A DNA stretch of 64,000 bases from Edaphobacter lichenicola. Lineage in GTDB: Bacteria > Acidobacteriota > Terriglobia > Terriglobales > Acidobacteriaceae. The position numbers and the translations under genes are program-made. How positions within the stretch are numbered: the first letter of the stretch is position 1; each line of letters starts with the position of its first letter. Below, piece by piece: positions 7,750 through 15,409 of this stretch. The notes under the pieces are model-generated. The model saw only the letters and a program-made list of their open reading frames with translations. It was not told the DNA's origin and searched no databases. The stretch is taken from positions 62,001-126,000 of the forward strand of contig NZ_JACHDY010000002.1 in NCBI RefSeq assembly GCF_014201315.1, in the 5' to 3' direction.

Positions 7750-10284
7750 ATGCCCGAGCAAAAGTTCTATCTCACTACCCCTATCTACTACGTCAACGCA
7801 CGCCCGCACATCGGCCATGCGTACTCGACCCTCGCGGCCGACGTGATTGCGCGCCGTCACCGCCTGCTCGGCGAGGACACCTTCTTCCTCACCGGCACCG
7901 ACGAGCACGGCCAGAAGATCGAGCGCTCGGCCGCCGCGGCCGGCATTGCGCCCCAGCAGTTCACCGACCAGGTCTCGGCCGAGTTTCGCACCCTCTGGGA
8001 CCGCATGGGCCTGACCTACGACGATTACATCCGCACCACCGAGCCTCGGCACCAGCGGGGAGTTCAGCGCTTGTTTGCCGACCTGCACCAGCGCGGGCAG
8101 ATCTACCTCAGCACCTACACGGGCCAGTACTCCATCGGGGAGGAGATCTTCGTCGACGGACCTCCGGGCGTCCTCGGCCCCGATGGCAAGCCAACCGAGA
8201 CCGTCACCGAAGAGAACTTCTTCTTCAAGCTGAGCGAGTACCAGCTTCCGCTCATCGACCTCATCGAATCCGACACGTTCCTGATCCAGCCCGAGTCCCG
8301 CAAGAACGAGGTTCTCAGCTTCCTCCGCGGCGACGTCAAAGGCTTTGTTTCGGCTGCATACGATCGGGCACTCTTTGAGCAGACCGATGATGTTTCTTCG
8401 AGACCAACACCATTCAACCTTCCGGCAGATCCTCTCCGCAACGCTGAGGAAGATGGAAAGATCGGCCGGACCGCTCTAGGCAACCGCTACGTCAAAGGAC
8501 ACCTCCGCGACCTCTCAGTCTCCCGCTCCAGCTTCACGTGGGGGATTCCCGTTCCTGAGCCAGCGGCCTCCGAGACCACGCAAAAACACGTCATCTATGT
8601 CTGGCTCGATGCCCTGGCCAACTACATGACCGCGGTCGGCTATGGCAGTGACGCGCCTGAGGACGTTGCAAAGTTTGAAAAGTACTGGCCCGCCAATCTC
8701 CACCTCATGGCAAAGGAGATCACGCGCCAGCACTGCATCTACTGGCCTGCCTTCCTTCTCGCCGCCGGCCTGCCTCTACCGAAGGCCGTGACAGCCCACG
8801 GCTGGCTGCTCTTCGATGACAGCAAGATGTCGAAGTCCAAGGGCAACATCGTTCGCACCGAGACCATCCTCGACGCCTTCGGCACCCTCTGTCCCCCCAT
8901 ATCGGCCCAACCAGAATCGCCTCGGCCTCCAACCAAGGCCGAGCAGGACCTCTTCGCCACCGACGTCCTCCGCTACTTCCTCCTCCGCGAGATCCCCTTC
9001 GGCCAAGACGGCAGCTTCAGCTTCGAAGCCATGATCACCCGCTACAACGCCGACCTCGCCAACGGCTACGGCAACCTAGTCAGCCGAACCTTGAGTATGA
9101 TCGCTCGGTTTTGTAGTTCGGCCAATGTGATGGGGCGACTTAGCGGTGCTAGCGTACCTCCTCTCAGAACTCTGCACGACGAATCGCATATCCGCTTTTA
9201 TCCTGAGATCAGTTCACTGTCTGAGACGACGGCAAGAAGTTTTGGACAAACCTTTAACTCTTTCGACCTCGCAAAATCTCTCGAAAGCGTTTGGATCCTG
9301 ATTGCTAGAACGGATTCATTTATCAGCGAGACATCGCCATGGAAACTGCTTAAAGAGGTAGCGACAGCACAGAATCTAGAAACTCTTGAGACCTTGACAC
9401 CTGAACACGCAGCGGCCTTAGTGCGAGTTGAAGGGATTCTTTACACAGCTGCAGAATCCATACGCATCATCACGGCTTTGCTCTATCCTGTTCTTCCCTA
9501 CGCCACGGCCAAAGTCTGGGCGCAACTCGGACTCGGGGACATCGAAGTCGCCACTCGCAATGGCGAACTGAAGAATCTAGAATGGGGCGGCTTGAAGCCC
9601 AGCACAAAACTTGGCCCGCTGGCCCCCATTTTTCCTCGAGCAGACAAAGGACTCGCGCAGATCATGATCGACATGGAAAACCCCTCCGCCCCGAAGCCAG
9701 AACAGCCCACGCCCTCACGCTTCGTCGACGAGACGACGACGCACACCGCTCCTGTCCCAACCGACCCCACGCATCCCGGCGCGCCCCCTCGCACCTTCGC
9801 CCTGGGTGGTGCAGCACCCGGCATGACCGTCGCAGGCAGTCTCGCCATCAGCACCGAGCGCACCGGCACGCCCTCGCACACTGAAGCGCCCGCCTCGGGC
9901 ATCTTCGCCAACTCGGCGGCGCAGTCGAGCCTCTCCGGCACTGCGCCCGACACGCCGCAGATCGCCATCGACGACTTCGTCAAGATCGACCTTCGCGTCG
10001 CGCAGATCGTCGTCGCCGAGCGTATTCCCAAGGCCGACAAGCTGCTCCGCCTCGAGGTTGATCTTGGCTATGAGAAGCGCCAGATCCTCTCCGGAATCGC
10101 CGAGTGGTATACGCCGGAGGAACTGATTGGCAAGAAGATCGTCGTCATCGCAAATCTTGCTCCTCGCAAGATGCGTGGCCTGGAGTCGCATGGGATGCTG
10201 CTGGCCGCCTCGCATGGCGAAGACGGTAAGCCTGTGCTAGCAACGTTTGGCGAAGAGATTGCCTTGGGCTCTCGACTGAAATAA
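7750..10284 (+). CDS. metG: Methionyl-tRNA synthetase with C-terminal tRNA-binding domain
   Basis: Class I synthetase of 844 residues that charges tRNA-Met. It shows the HIGH motif (PHIGHAYST, near residue 20) and KMSKS (DSKMSKSKGN, near 358). The zinc-knuckle cysteines are absent (YTGQYSIGEE), as in the zinc-less B. subtilis class. The last 110 residues form a Trbp111-like OB-fold domain (DFVKIDLRVAQIV to the end), joined by a Pro/Thr/Ala-rich linker of roughly 90 residues. Unusual extra segments occur at about residues 199-245 and 378-400, and the helical domain around 9080-9500 is visibly poorer in GC than the rest. The last 11 codons are duplicated downstream of the next gene. Confidence 0.95.
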   Translation: MPEQKFYLTTPIYYVNARPHIGHAYSTLAADVIARRHRLLGEDTFFLTGTDEHGQKIERSAAAAGIAPQQFTDQVSAEFRTLWDRMGLTYDDYIRTTEPRHQRGVQRLFADLHQRGQIYLSTYTGQYSIGEEIFVDGPPGVLGPDGKPTETVTEENFFFKLSEYQLPLIDLIESDTFLIQPESRKNEVLSFLRGDVKGFVSAAYDRALFEQTDDVSSRPTPFNLPADPLRNAEEDGKIGRTALGNRYVKGHLRDLSVSRSSFTWGIPVPEPAASETTQKHVIYVWLDALANYMTAVGYGSDAPEDVAKFEKYWPANLHLMAKEITRQHCIYWPAFLLAAGLPLPKAVTAHGWLLFDDSKMSKSKGNIVRTETILDAFGTLCPPISAQPESPRPPTKAEQDLFATDVLRYFLLREIPFGQDGSFSFEAMITRYNADLANGYGNLVSRTLSMIARFCSSANVMGRLSGASVPPLRTLHDESHIRFYPEISSLSETTARSFGQTFNSFDLAKSLESVWILIARTDSFISETSPWKLLKEVATAQNLETLETLTPEHAAALVRVEGILYTAAESIRIITALLYPVLPYATAKVWAQLGLGDIEVATRNGELKNLEWGGLKPSTKLGPLAPIFPRADKGLAQIMIDMENPSAPKPEQPTPSRFVDETTTHTAPVPTDPTHPGAPPRTFALGGAAPGMTVAGSLAISTERTGTPSHTEAPASGIFANSAAQSSLSGTAPDTPQIAIDDFVKIDLRVAQIVVAERIPKADKLLRLEVDLGYEKRQILSGIAEWYTPEELIGKKIVVIANLAPRKMRGLESHGMLLAASHGEDGKPVLATFGEEIALGSRLK
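10252..10283 (+). repeat. Direct repeat 1: native metG 3' end
   Basis: These 32 bp encode the end of MetG (EEIALGSRLK-stop). A near-identical copy with 2 mismatches lies 884 bp downstream at 11136-11167, straight after the PEP-CTERM gene. The two copies bracket that gene. Confidence 0.85.
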
Positions 10285-10306
10285 ATCTCTCGCCTGAAAT
10301 AAATCT
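10271..10306 (+). repeat. 18-bp tandem duplication across the metG stop codon
   Basis: Two adjacent units (CTCGACTGAAATAAATCT and CTCGCCTGAAATAAATCT, one mismatch) span the metG TAA. The downstream copy of the metG tail at 11136 has only a single unit, so this duplication arose after, or only on one side of, the larger duplication. Confidence 0.85.
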
Positions 10307-10315
10307 CAAGAACCT

Positions 10316-10398
10316 GTCCTGCCGGACGGGCGCCCTGCGCGGCCAGCGGTCACTTCGTGACGTGTGTACCGCTTCGTTCGGGTGCTCACGTTGGTCGC
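10316..10398 (+). repeat. Nested inverted-repeat element, copy A (left half only)
   Basis: Begins with the family's outer arm (GTCCTGCCGGACGGGC), then GGTCACTTCGTGAC, a GTGTACC box and the first half of the central hairpin (ACGTTGGTCGC). No right half follows, so this copy cannot form the long palindrome. It lies 31 bp after metG. From 10399 to the PEP-CTERM gene promoter I see nothing else recognisable. Confidence 0.75.
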
Positions 10399-10527
10399 GA
10401 ATGAACGGGGAGCCTTCACTCCGCCTCAGGATGATTTTGTAGTCTTTAGGCCTGCGGCAACGGCTGTCGTCGTACTTCGGATCCGATTGCCGATGACCCC
10501 AAGACGCTCGCTGCCGTGCGAATCCGC

Positions 10528-10556
10528 TTGACACCTGCTTCCTGCGGACGCATTCT
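10528..10556 (+). promoter_or_regulatory. Candidate sigma-70 promoter of the PEP-CTERM gene
   Basis: TTGACA at 10528-10533, a 17-bp spacer, and CATTCT at 10551-10556. It lies 45 bp before the ATG at 10601. Confidence 0.45.
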
Positions 10557-10600
10557 TGTGGCGTAAATTCAGCCAGATCCACGGAAGGAAGCTCTCACCC

Positions 10601-11134
10601 ATGAGAAAGATTGTCTTCCCACTTGTTCTGCTTGCCTCTGCCTTCGTTCAGCCTTTAACCGCCCACGCCGATGCTATCGATGACTTTGTCCTGACCGGCG
10701 TTGGGAATAGCAACCTCATCACTTTTTCTCTTCCCGCCTCGCCGCCGGGCAATACAGCCACCTGCCCGCCCGTTTCTCCGTCTTGCGTTCCGCCCTATCT
10801 GCTCTCCTTCATCGCAAGCGCTCCGGTCACTACCAACGGCGTCACAACGGACGAAGATCTCACGTTCCTGACCGGACGGGCTGGAGGAGGCTTCTATATC
10901 GACCTGCAGAGGTACTTTGGCCCGACACTTTATGTTCTCAATGGGGAAGATCCAACCTTCGTTCCGGGAACCTATGATCTCTTTTCTTTTGGCGCGGGCC
11001 CCCCGCTCACCTATAGCCTGACCATCACGCCAGAGACTACTGCGCCGACGCCTGAGCCCTCGACACTAGCTCTTTTCGGAACAGGTCTTGTCGGCCTGAT
11101 CGAGTTCGCGCGTACCCGGAAGAGGCGCGTTTGA
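10601..11134 (+). CDS. PEP-CTERM sorting-signal protein
   Basis: Secreted protein of 177 residues. It starts with a signal peptide (MRKIVFPLVLLASAFVQPL...AHA, cut near residue 23) and ends in a PEP-CTERM tripartite signal: the PEPST motif, a hydrophobic helix (LALFGTGLVGLIEF) and a basic tail RTRKRR. Such tails are recognised by exosortase systems that deliver proteins to the outer surface; no exosortase is in this window. The middle part is a compact, cysteine-poor beta-rich domain I do not recognise. Start ATG 10601 is preceded by GGAAGGAAG. A copy of the metG 3' end begins two bases after its stop, suggesting the gene arrived as an insert. Confidence 0.8.
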   Translation: MRKIVFPLVLLASAFVQPLTAHADAIDDFVLTGVGNSNLITFSLPASPPGNTATCPPVSPSCVPPYLLSFIASAPVTTNGVTTDEDLTFLTGRAGGGFYIDLQRYFGPTLYVLNGEDPTFVPGTYDLFSFGAGPPLTYSLTITPETTAPTPEPSTLALFGTGLVGLIEFARTRKRRV

Positions 11135-11135
11135 T

Positions 11136-11167
11136 GAAGAGATTGCGCTGGGCTCTCGACTGAAATA
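11136..11167 (+). repeat. Direct repeat 2: copy of the metG 3' end
   Basis: Thirty of 32 bases match 10252-10283 and it would still encode EEIALGSRLK followed by a stop (TAG instead of TAA). It has no upstream metG coding sequence, so it is a remnant. It is followed, as at the native site, by a GTCCTGCCGG element. Confidence 0.85.
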
Positions 11168-11179
11168 GTCTCAGGGCCT

Positions 11180-11305
11180 GTCCTGCCGGACGGGCGCCCT
11201 GCGCGTGGCCACCCCACAAACGAAGACCTGTTTGCGGGGACCCCGGTTCGCTGCGGTCACTTCGTGACTTGTGTACCGCAACGCTCGGGTGCTCCCGTTG
11301 GTCGC
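11180..11305 (+). repeat. Nested inverted-repeat element, copy B (left half with an insert)
   Basis: Same order as copy A: outer arm, GGTCACTTCGTGAC, GTGTACC, and half of the central hairpin (CTCCCGTTGGTCGC). An extra 30-bp stem-loop (CCCCACAAAC ... GTTTGCGGGG) sits between the outer arm and the GGTCACTTCGTGAC box. It fills the gap between the converging PEP-CTERM and cupin genes. Confidence 0.72.
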
Positions 11306-11321
11306 TGGATAGGTTTCCCGC

Positions 11322-11807
11322 CTAGACGATCGCTTTTTGTACGCCGATGGCGACGACGAAGTAGTTTGCCATCACGTCGCCGACGTTCTTTAGCCCGTGC
11401 AGCACGCCCGATGCCGTGAAGATGACGCCGCCGGGTTCGACGATGCCGGTCTTGCCGTCGCTGGTCACCTCAAGCCTGCCCTCGCGAATCATCAGGAACT
11501 CGGAGTGGGTGTGGCGATGGGGCTGATGCGGCATCTGGCCGGGAGGCAGCGCGGTCTCGTGCACCTCGACAAACTCGCCCGTGGCCAGCCGCCCCTGAAT
11601 GACGGCACGGCTTGCGCCGCCGTTCGCCGAGGCATGGATGGGCAGCTTGTCGAAGGCGAAGATCTCGGAGTGCGCCAGCACCGGCTCTGCGGCGTGAGTG
11701 CTGCTCTGTCCTTCTGGAGACACATTGCTTTGGCCTTCCGCCACGCCGCCCATCGCCGCAAAGGCCGAGAGAGCGACACAAAGATCACGTCGGGTTAGAT
11801 TGTTCAT
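11322..11807 (-). CDS. Exported cupin-domain protein
   Basis: A single-domain cupin of 161 residues with an N-terminal export signal carrying a twin arginine (LTRRDL) and a hydrophobic stretch to about residue 25, so Tat export is possible. The metal-binding motif is seen at GQMPHQPHRHTHSEF (His cluster and Glu), followed by the second cupin motif near PGGVIFTASGVLHG with a further His. Small cupins of this kind have many roles and no substrate can be assigned. It is transcribed towards copy B of the repeat family and divergently from tatD. Confidence 0.75.
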   Translation of the reverse strand: MNNLTRRDLCVALSAFAAMGGVAEGQSNVSPEGQSSTHAAEPVLAHSEIFAFDKLPIHASANGGASRAVIQGRLATGEFVEVHETALPPGQMPHQPHRHTHSEFLMIREGRLEVTSDGKTGIVEPGGVIFTASGVLHGLKNVGDVMANYFVVAIGVQKAIV

Positions 11808-11931
11808 GCCGACATACTACGCGGTCCGAACTATACCCGTCACGCACTCCCTTGCCGCTCCTCTTCGCCGCTCCTCTTCGCCGCTTCCCTGGCAGGCTCA
11901 TGCGGCGCGCCGATGGGGTACCCTGAAAGAG

Positions 11932-12807
11932 ATGGCTCTGATCGACTCCCACGCCCACCTTGACTTCTACATCGAGACCCCGACGGAGCGCGATGAGGTG
12001 CTGCGCCGCGCCTACGCCGCAGGGGTCCATAGCATTCTCGCGATCGGCATCGGCGATGGCCCGGCGACGATGCAGCAGGCGCTTGAGATTGCTGACTCAA
12101 CCGCGGGCGCTGGGCTTCCGCAAGGCTATCCCCAGATCTATCCTCAGATTTATGCCAGCGCCGGGATTCATCCGCAGGAGGCGGCTCACGCGACTTCGGA
12201 GGCGCTCGAAAAGCTGGCCGCCCTGGGCGCGCAGGAACGATGCATCGCTGTCGGCGAGATCGGGCTCGACTACTACCACTTCGACAACCCCGACATCGCC
12301 ACGCAGAAACAGGCTTTTATCGCCCAGATGCGAGTGGCTGCGAAGTTGCGCAAGCCGATCCTGATCCACTGCCGGACGAGCGAGCTCGCCACCCCGCAGG
12401 CGAAAGAGAAGTTCGGCGGCGCCGACACCTGGGAGGACCTGCTCGCGCTGATCGACGAGCATTGGACGCCGCATGGGCTGGGGGGGATCATGCATTGCTT
12501 TTCGGGGACGGTCGACCAGGCGGAACAGTCTCTTGCCGCGGGCTTTCATCTCTCTTTTGCCGGGAACCTGACCTACCCGAGGGCGCAGGGGATTCGCGAC
12601 GCCGCGGTTGCTGCTCCGGCTGACCGCATCCTGGTCGAGACGGATGCGCCGTTTCTTGCGCCGATCCCGCTGCGTGGCCAGCGCAACGAGCCTGCCCTGG
12701 TCGTCCATACGGCGGCAGCCCTGGCGGAGCTTCGCGGCATCTCACCAGAGGAGCTCGCTACCCTGACGACGGAGAACTTCAAAAATCTCTTCCCCACAAC
12801 GCGCTAA
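11932..12807 (+). CDS. tatD: TatD-family metal-dependent DNase
   Basis: TIM-barrel hydrolase of 291 residues. Metal ligands are in place: SHAHLD at the N-terminus, GEIGLDYYH, HCRTS, MHCFSG and ETDAPFLAP. TatD/YcfH enzymes are 3'-5' DNases linked to DNA repair. The start is ATG 11932 (MALIDSHAHLD), since family members begin within a few residues of the HxH motif, although the frame is open to 11698. A 20-residue stretch (IADSTAGAGLPQGYPQIYPQ) with a short repeat, around residue 60, is longer than usual. Confidence 0.9.
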   Translation: MALIDSHAHLDFYIETPTERDEVLRRAYAAGVHSILAIGIGDGPATMQQALEIADSTAGAGLPQGYPQIYPQIYASAGIHPQEAAHATSEALEKLAALGAQERCIAVGEIGLDYYHFDNPDIATQKQAFIAQMRVAAKLRKPILIHCRTSELATPQAKEKFGGADTWEDLLALIDEHWTPHGLGGIMHCFSGTVDQAEQSLAAGFHLSFAGNLTYPRAQGIRDAAVAAPADRILVETDAPFLAPIPLRGQRNEPALVVHTAAALAELRGISPEELATLTTENFKNLFPTTR

Positions 12808-12824
12808 ACTGTCGAGCGCTGACA

Positions 12825-12893
12825 TAATAGAGAGCGACCAGTTACAGACAAATAGAGACGGCCAAGTTACAGACAAATAGAGATCGACCAAGA
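12825..12893 (+). repeat. 25-bp tandem repeat, about three units, upstream of yajQ
   Basis: The unit AATAGAGA-x2-G-x-CCA-x-GTTACAGACA occurs almost three times with a 25-26 bp period; the last unit runs into the GAAGGA ribosome-binding site of yajQ. It lies between tatD and yajQ. Confidence 0.8.
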
Positions 12894-12913
12894 TACCGAC
12901 GAAGGAACACACC

Positions 12914-13414
12914 ATGGCATCCGATAACAGCTTCGACGTAGTGAGCAAGGTAGAGATTCAGGAAGTGAAGAACGCGATCGATCAGGCCTCGAAGGAGGTC
13001 CATGCCCGCTTCGACCTCAAAGATTCGAAGTCGAAGATCGAGCTTGAGGGGACCGACACGATTCAGCTCGCCTCGCAGGACGAGTACAAGCTGCAGGCGG
13101 TGACCGAGATTCTGTCGCAGAAGCTGGTCAAGCGCGGCGTGTCTTTGAAGAACCTGGAGTTCGAGAAGATCGAGCCGGCGGCAAACTCGAGCGTCAGGCA
13201 GAAGATCAAGCTGGTGCAGGGGATTCCGTCGGAGAAGGCGAAGATCATCGTCGCGGCCATCAAGGACTCGAAGAAGAAGGCACAGGCCAGCATTCAGGGC
13301 GACACCGTCCGGGTGGTGAGCAAGGACCGCGACGTTCTGCAGGAGGTGATGGCGCTGCTGAAGGGTAAAGATATCGGCGTCGAGCTGCAGTTCACCAACT
13401 TCCGCTCCAACTGA
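12914..13414 (+). CDS. yajQ: YajQ-family (DUF520) nucleotide-binding protein
   Basis: A 166-residue soluble protein aligning along its whole length with YajQ: SFDVVSKVEIQEVKNAIDQ at the N-terminus, RFDLKDSKS, a central QKIKLVQGIPSEKAKII segment and a C-terminal LQFTNFRSN. Family members bind cyclic di-GMP in some bacteria and otherwise resemble RNA-binding folds. ATG 12914 has GAAGGA upstream. The gene is bracketed by two different short tandem repeats, which is unusual. Confidence 0.92.
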   Translation: MASDNSFDVVSKVEIQEVKNAIDQASKEVHARFDLKDSKSKIELEGTDTIQLASQDEYKLQAVTEILSQKLVKRGVSLKNLEFEKIEPAANSSVRQKIKLVQGIPSEKAKIIVAAIKDSKKKAQASIQGDTVRVVSKDRDVLQEVMALLKGKDIGVELQFTNFRSN

Positions 13415-13420
13415 TCTGCT

Positions 13421-13465
13421 ACCTGAACCCCTGCGACCTGAACCCCTGCGACCTGAAACCCAGGG
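13421..13465 (+). repeat. 15-bp tandem repeat downstream of yajQ
   Basis: ACCTGAACCCCTGCG occurs twice exactly (13421, 13436) and a third time degenerate (13451). It starts seven bases after the yajQ stop. Confidence 0.85.
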
Positions 13466-13583
13466 CGGCAAAAAGACTGTTCCTGGCTGCCACCTCGCCA
13501 ATCCTTGGTGCGATCAAAATTCTGAGTTACTTTTTCGAGCCTGACCTGAAGCCAAATCCACATCCTGATACTCTGACTAGTAA

Positions 13584-14588
13584 GTGAGTACGCTCTCCAT
13601 CGCGACCGCAGCCGAGGTGTTCGACCTCCTCCGTGACGATCTAGCCGCCATCGAGCAGGAGTTCTCCCGGCAATCCGCCTCCGACGTCGAGGTTGTCACC
13701 GACATCGCGCGGTACCTTATCGCGGGTGGCGGCAAGCGCATCCGGCCGCTGCTTCTGCTGCTCTCGGCCAAGGCCCTGGGCTGCACCAGCGAGAGCCGCA
13801 TACGGCTGGGCGCGGTCGTCGAGATGCTCCACACCGCGACCCTCGTTCACGACGACATCATCGACGAGGCCGACACGCGCCGCGGCCGCCCCTCTTCGAA
13901 CACCACCTGGGGCAACGCCAAATGCGTCCTCGCGGGCGACTGGCTCTACATGCAATCCTTCTCGGCGGCCCTCGAAGAGCGGAACTTTCGCGTCCTCGAG
14001 CTGCTGATCTCGCTCACCCAGCAGATGGTCGAGGGCGAGCTGCTCCAGATCGAAAAGCTCGGCCACCTGATCAACGAAGAGGAGTACTTCGACCTCATCT
14101 TCCGCAAGACGGCTTGCCTCTTCAAAGTCTCGATGCAGCTTGGCGCGGCGATCACGCCGGCTCACGGCTTCGGCGACCCTGACGAGCTTGAGGCTCAACT
14201 GGGCGAGTACGGCCGCAACCTGGGCCTCGCGTTCCAGATCGTCGACGACGTTCTCGACCTGACCGCCGCCGAAGATGTCCTCGGCAAGCCTGTCGCCTCG
14301 GACCTGCGCGAAGGCAAAGCCACGCTCGCCGTCATCCACGCGCTTGAGCGCGGCACAGGAGCCGACCGCGAGGCGATTCGCACCGTCCTCGCCGACCGCA
14401 GCTTCGCCCGTGTCTCCCACCCGCAGATCCTTGAGATTCTGCAGCGCCACGGCTCGATCGACTACGCCATGGACACCGCCTGCGCCTACGCCGAAGCAGC
14501 CCGCCTCACCATCGCCGACCTGCCCGACTCCGAAGCCAAGCGCGCCCTGCTCTGGGTTCCCGGCTTCGTCACCACCCGCGACCGCTAA
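13584..14588 (+). CDS. Trans-polyprenyl diphosphate synthase (octaprenyl/solanesyl type)
   Basis: Isoprenoid chain-elongating enzyme of 334 residues, probably making the side chain of menaquinone or ubiquinone. Both aspartate-rich motifs are present: HDDIIDEADTRRG (first, with the RR pair) and VDDVLDLTA (second), together with GGGKRIRP and GEL(L)QIE. The small residues before the first motif (MLHTATLVHDD) are consistent with a long-chain enzyme. Start GTG 13584 is preceded by no strong ribosome-binding site. It stands alone between yajQ and a small hypothetical gene. Confidence 0.92.
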   Translation: MSTLSIATAAEVFDLLRDDLAAIEQEFSRQSASDVEVVTDIARYLIAGGGKRIRPLLLLLSAKALGCTSESRIRLGAVVEMLHTATLVHDDIIDEADTRRGRPSSNTTWGNAKCVLAGDWLYMQSFSAALEERNFRVLELLISLTQQMVEGELLQIEKLGHLINEEEYFDLIFRKTACLFKVSMQLGAAITPAHGFGDPDELEAQLGEYGRNLGLAFQIVDDVLDLTAAEDVLGKPVASDLREGKATLAVIHALERGTGADREAIRTVLADRSFARVSHPQILEILQRHGSIDYAMDTACAYAEAARLTIADLPDSEAKRALLWVPGFVTTRDR

Positions 14589-14658
14589 GATCGTCGATAC
14601 TTTCGGGACTGCTCCATCTTTCGCTTCTCAGGGCAGGATGTAAACTGCTCGCACAGCC

Positions 14659-15093
14659 ATGCCCTTTCCTGAGTTGACGAACAGGTTGCTTCGCCTCTTC
14701 AACATCAAAGACTCGAGCGAAGCCGCGACATCCATCCCCTTGGACCGTCCATTGACGCTTGAAGAACAAAGCCTCATAGAGTGGCTTCTACTGCATGGCG
14801 AACCAAGCGCATCAGAATTTCTTCCACAATTGGAAGCAGCACACGTCTACTGTGGATGTAGCTGCGGTTGCCCAACGATCAACATAGAAGTTCCTGTTTC
14901 CATCCCCGCTGCTCACGCCCAAAGCAACATCCTTGCCGATTTTGTCGCAGGTACAGATGAAAATCCTGTCGGAGTCATCCTGTTCCAAGCAGGAGGCCGA
15001 CTGTCCGGACTTGAGGTCTACGCTTTTGGAGACCCTCCCATTCCATTTGGCTTGCCAGATCCGACTACCGTTCGTCTATTCGAGAAAAAGTGA
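14659..15093 (+). CDS. Hypothetical protein with a CGCSCGCP motif
   Basis: 144 residues, not recognised with certainty. After a predicted helical N-terminus (LTLEEQSLIEWLLLHGE) there is a cluster of four cysteines in CGCSCGCP (near residues 65-72), followed by a beta-rich half ending GLPDPTTVRLFEKK. The cysteine cluster could bind a metal. No signal peptide or membrane span. The base composition is visibly lower in GC than the flanking genes, and a possible transfer origin should be considered. Confidence 0.6.
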   Translation: MPFPELTNRLLRLFNIKDSSEAATSIPLDRPLTLEEQSLIEWLLLHGEPSASEFLPQLEAAHVYCGCSCGCPTINIEVPVSIPAAHAQSNILADFVAGTDENPVGVILFQAGGRLSGLEVYAFGDPPIPFGLPDPTTVRLFEKK

Positions 15094-15172
15094 AATCTCT
15101 GGAATTAGAGACGCTACTTTCTCTTACTCCCGCACCTAGGCGTATTCAACCGCCAAACGCTACTCCTCGTGC

Positions 15173-15409
15173 TCACCCTGCTTGGACGTCTTTCACTTCA
15201 TCCAGGTCCACGACCCGCATTGCATTTCTGCCCTGCTCGACGAGCACCTGGATTCTGCCCTCTGCTGCCTCCAGCTCCTTCTTGCAGGCGTTCGAGAGCT
15301 TCAGGCCCTCCTCGAACAGATGCACCGAGTCGTCGAGCGAGAGGTCTCCGCGCTCCAGCTTTTCGACCACACTCTCCAGCGCTGTCAACTGCTCTTCAAA
15401 GTTTGCCAT
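15173..15409 (-). CDS. xseB: Exodeoxyribonuclease VII small subunit
   Basis: A 78-residue coiled-coil protein matching XseB: FEEQLTALESVVEKLERGDLSL, then SVHLFEEGLKLSNAC and the LEAAEGRIQVL segment. It pairs with XseA, absent here, to degrade single-stranded DNA. Its ATG overlaps the stop of the upstream methyltransferase/reductase gene (TAATG), so the two are co-translated. Confidence 0.9.
   Translation of the reverse strand: MANFEEQLTALESVVEKLERGDLSLDDSVHLFEEGLKLSNACKKELEAAEGRIQVLVEQGRNAMRVVDLDEVKDVQAG

Noticed and set aside
7510-8088. 192-codon minus-strand frame at the metG start
   Set aside because: Most of it is antisense to metG. The Lys/Pro-rich 3' part covers the 255-bp gap before metG and may be another repeat, but nothing supports translation.
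8115-8180. Missing zinc cysteines in metG taken as inactivation
   Set aside because: A zinc-less class, for example B. subtilis MetS (YSIPDE), is normal; HIGH and KMSKS are intact.
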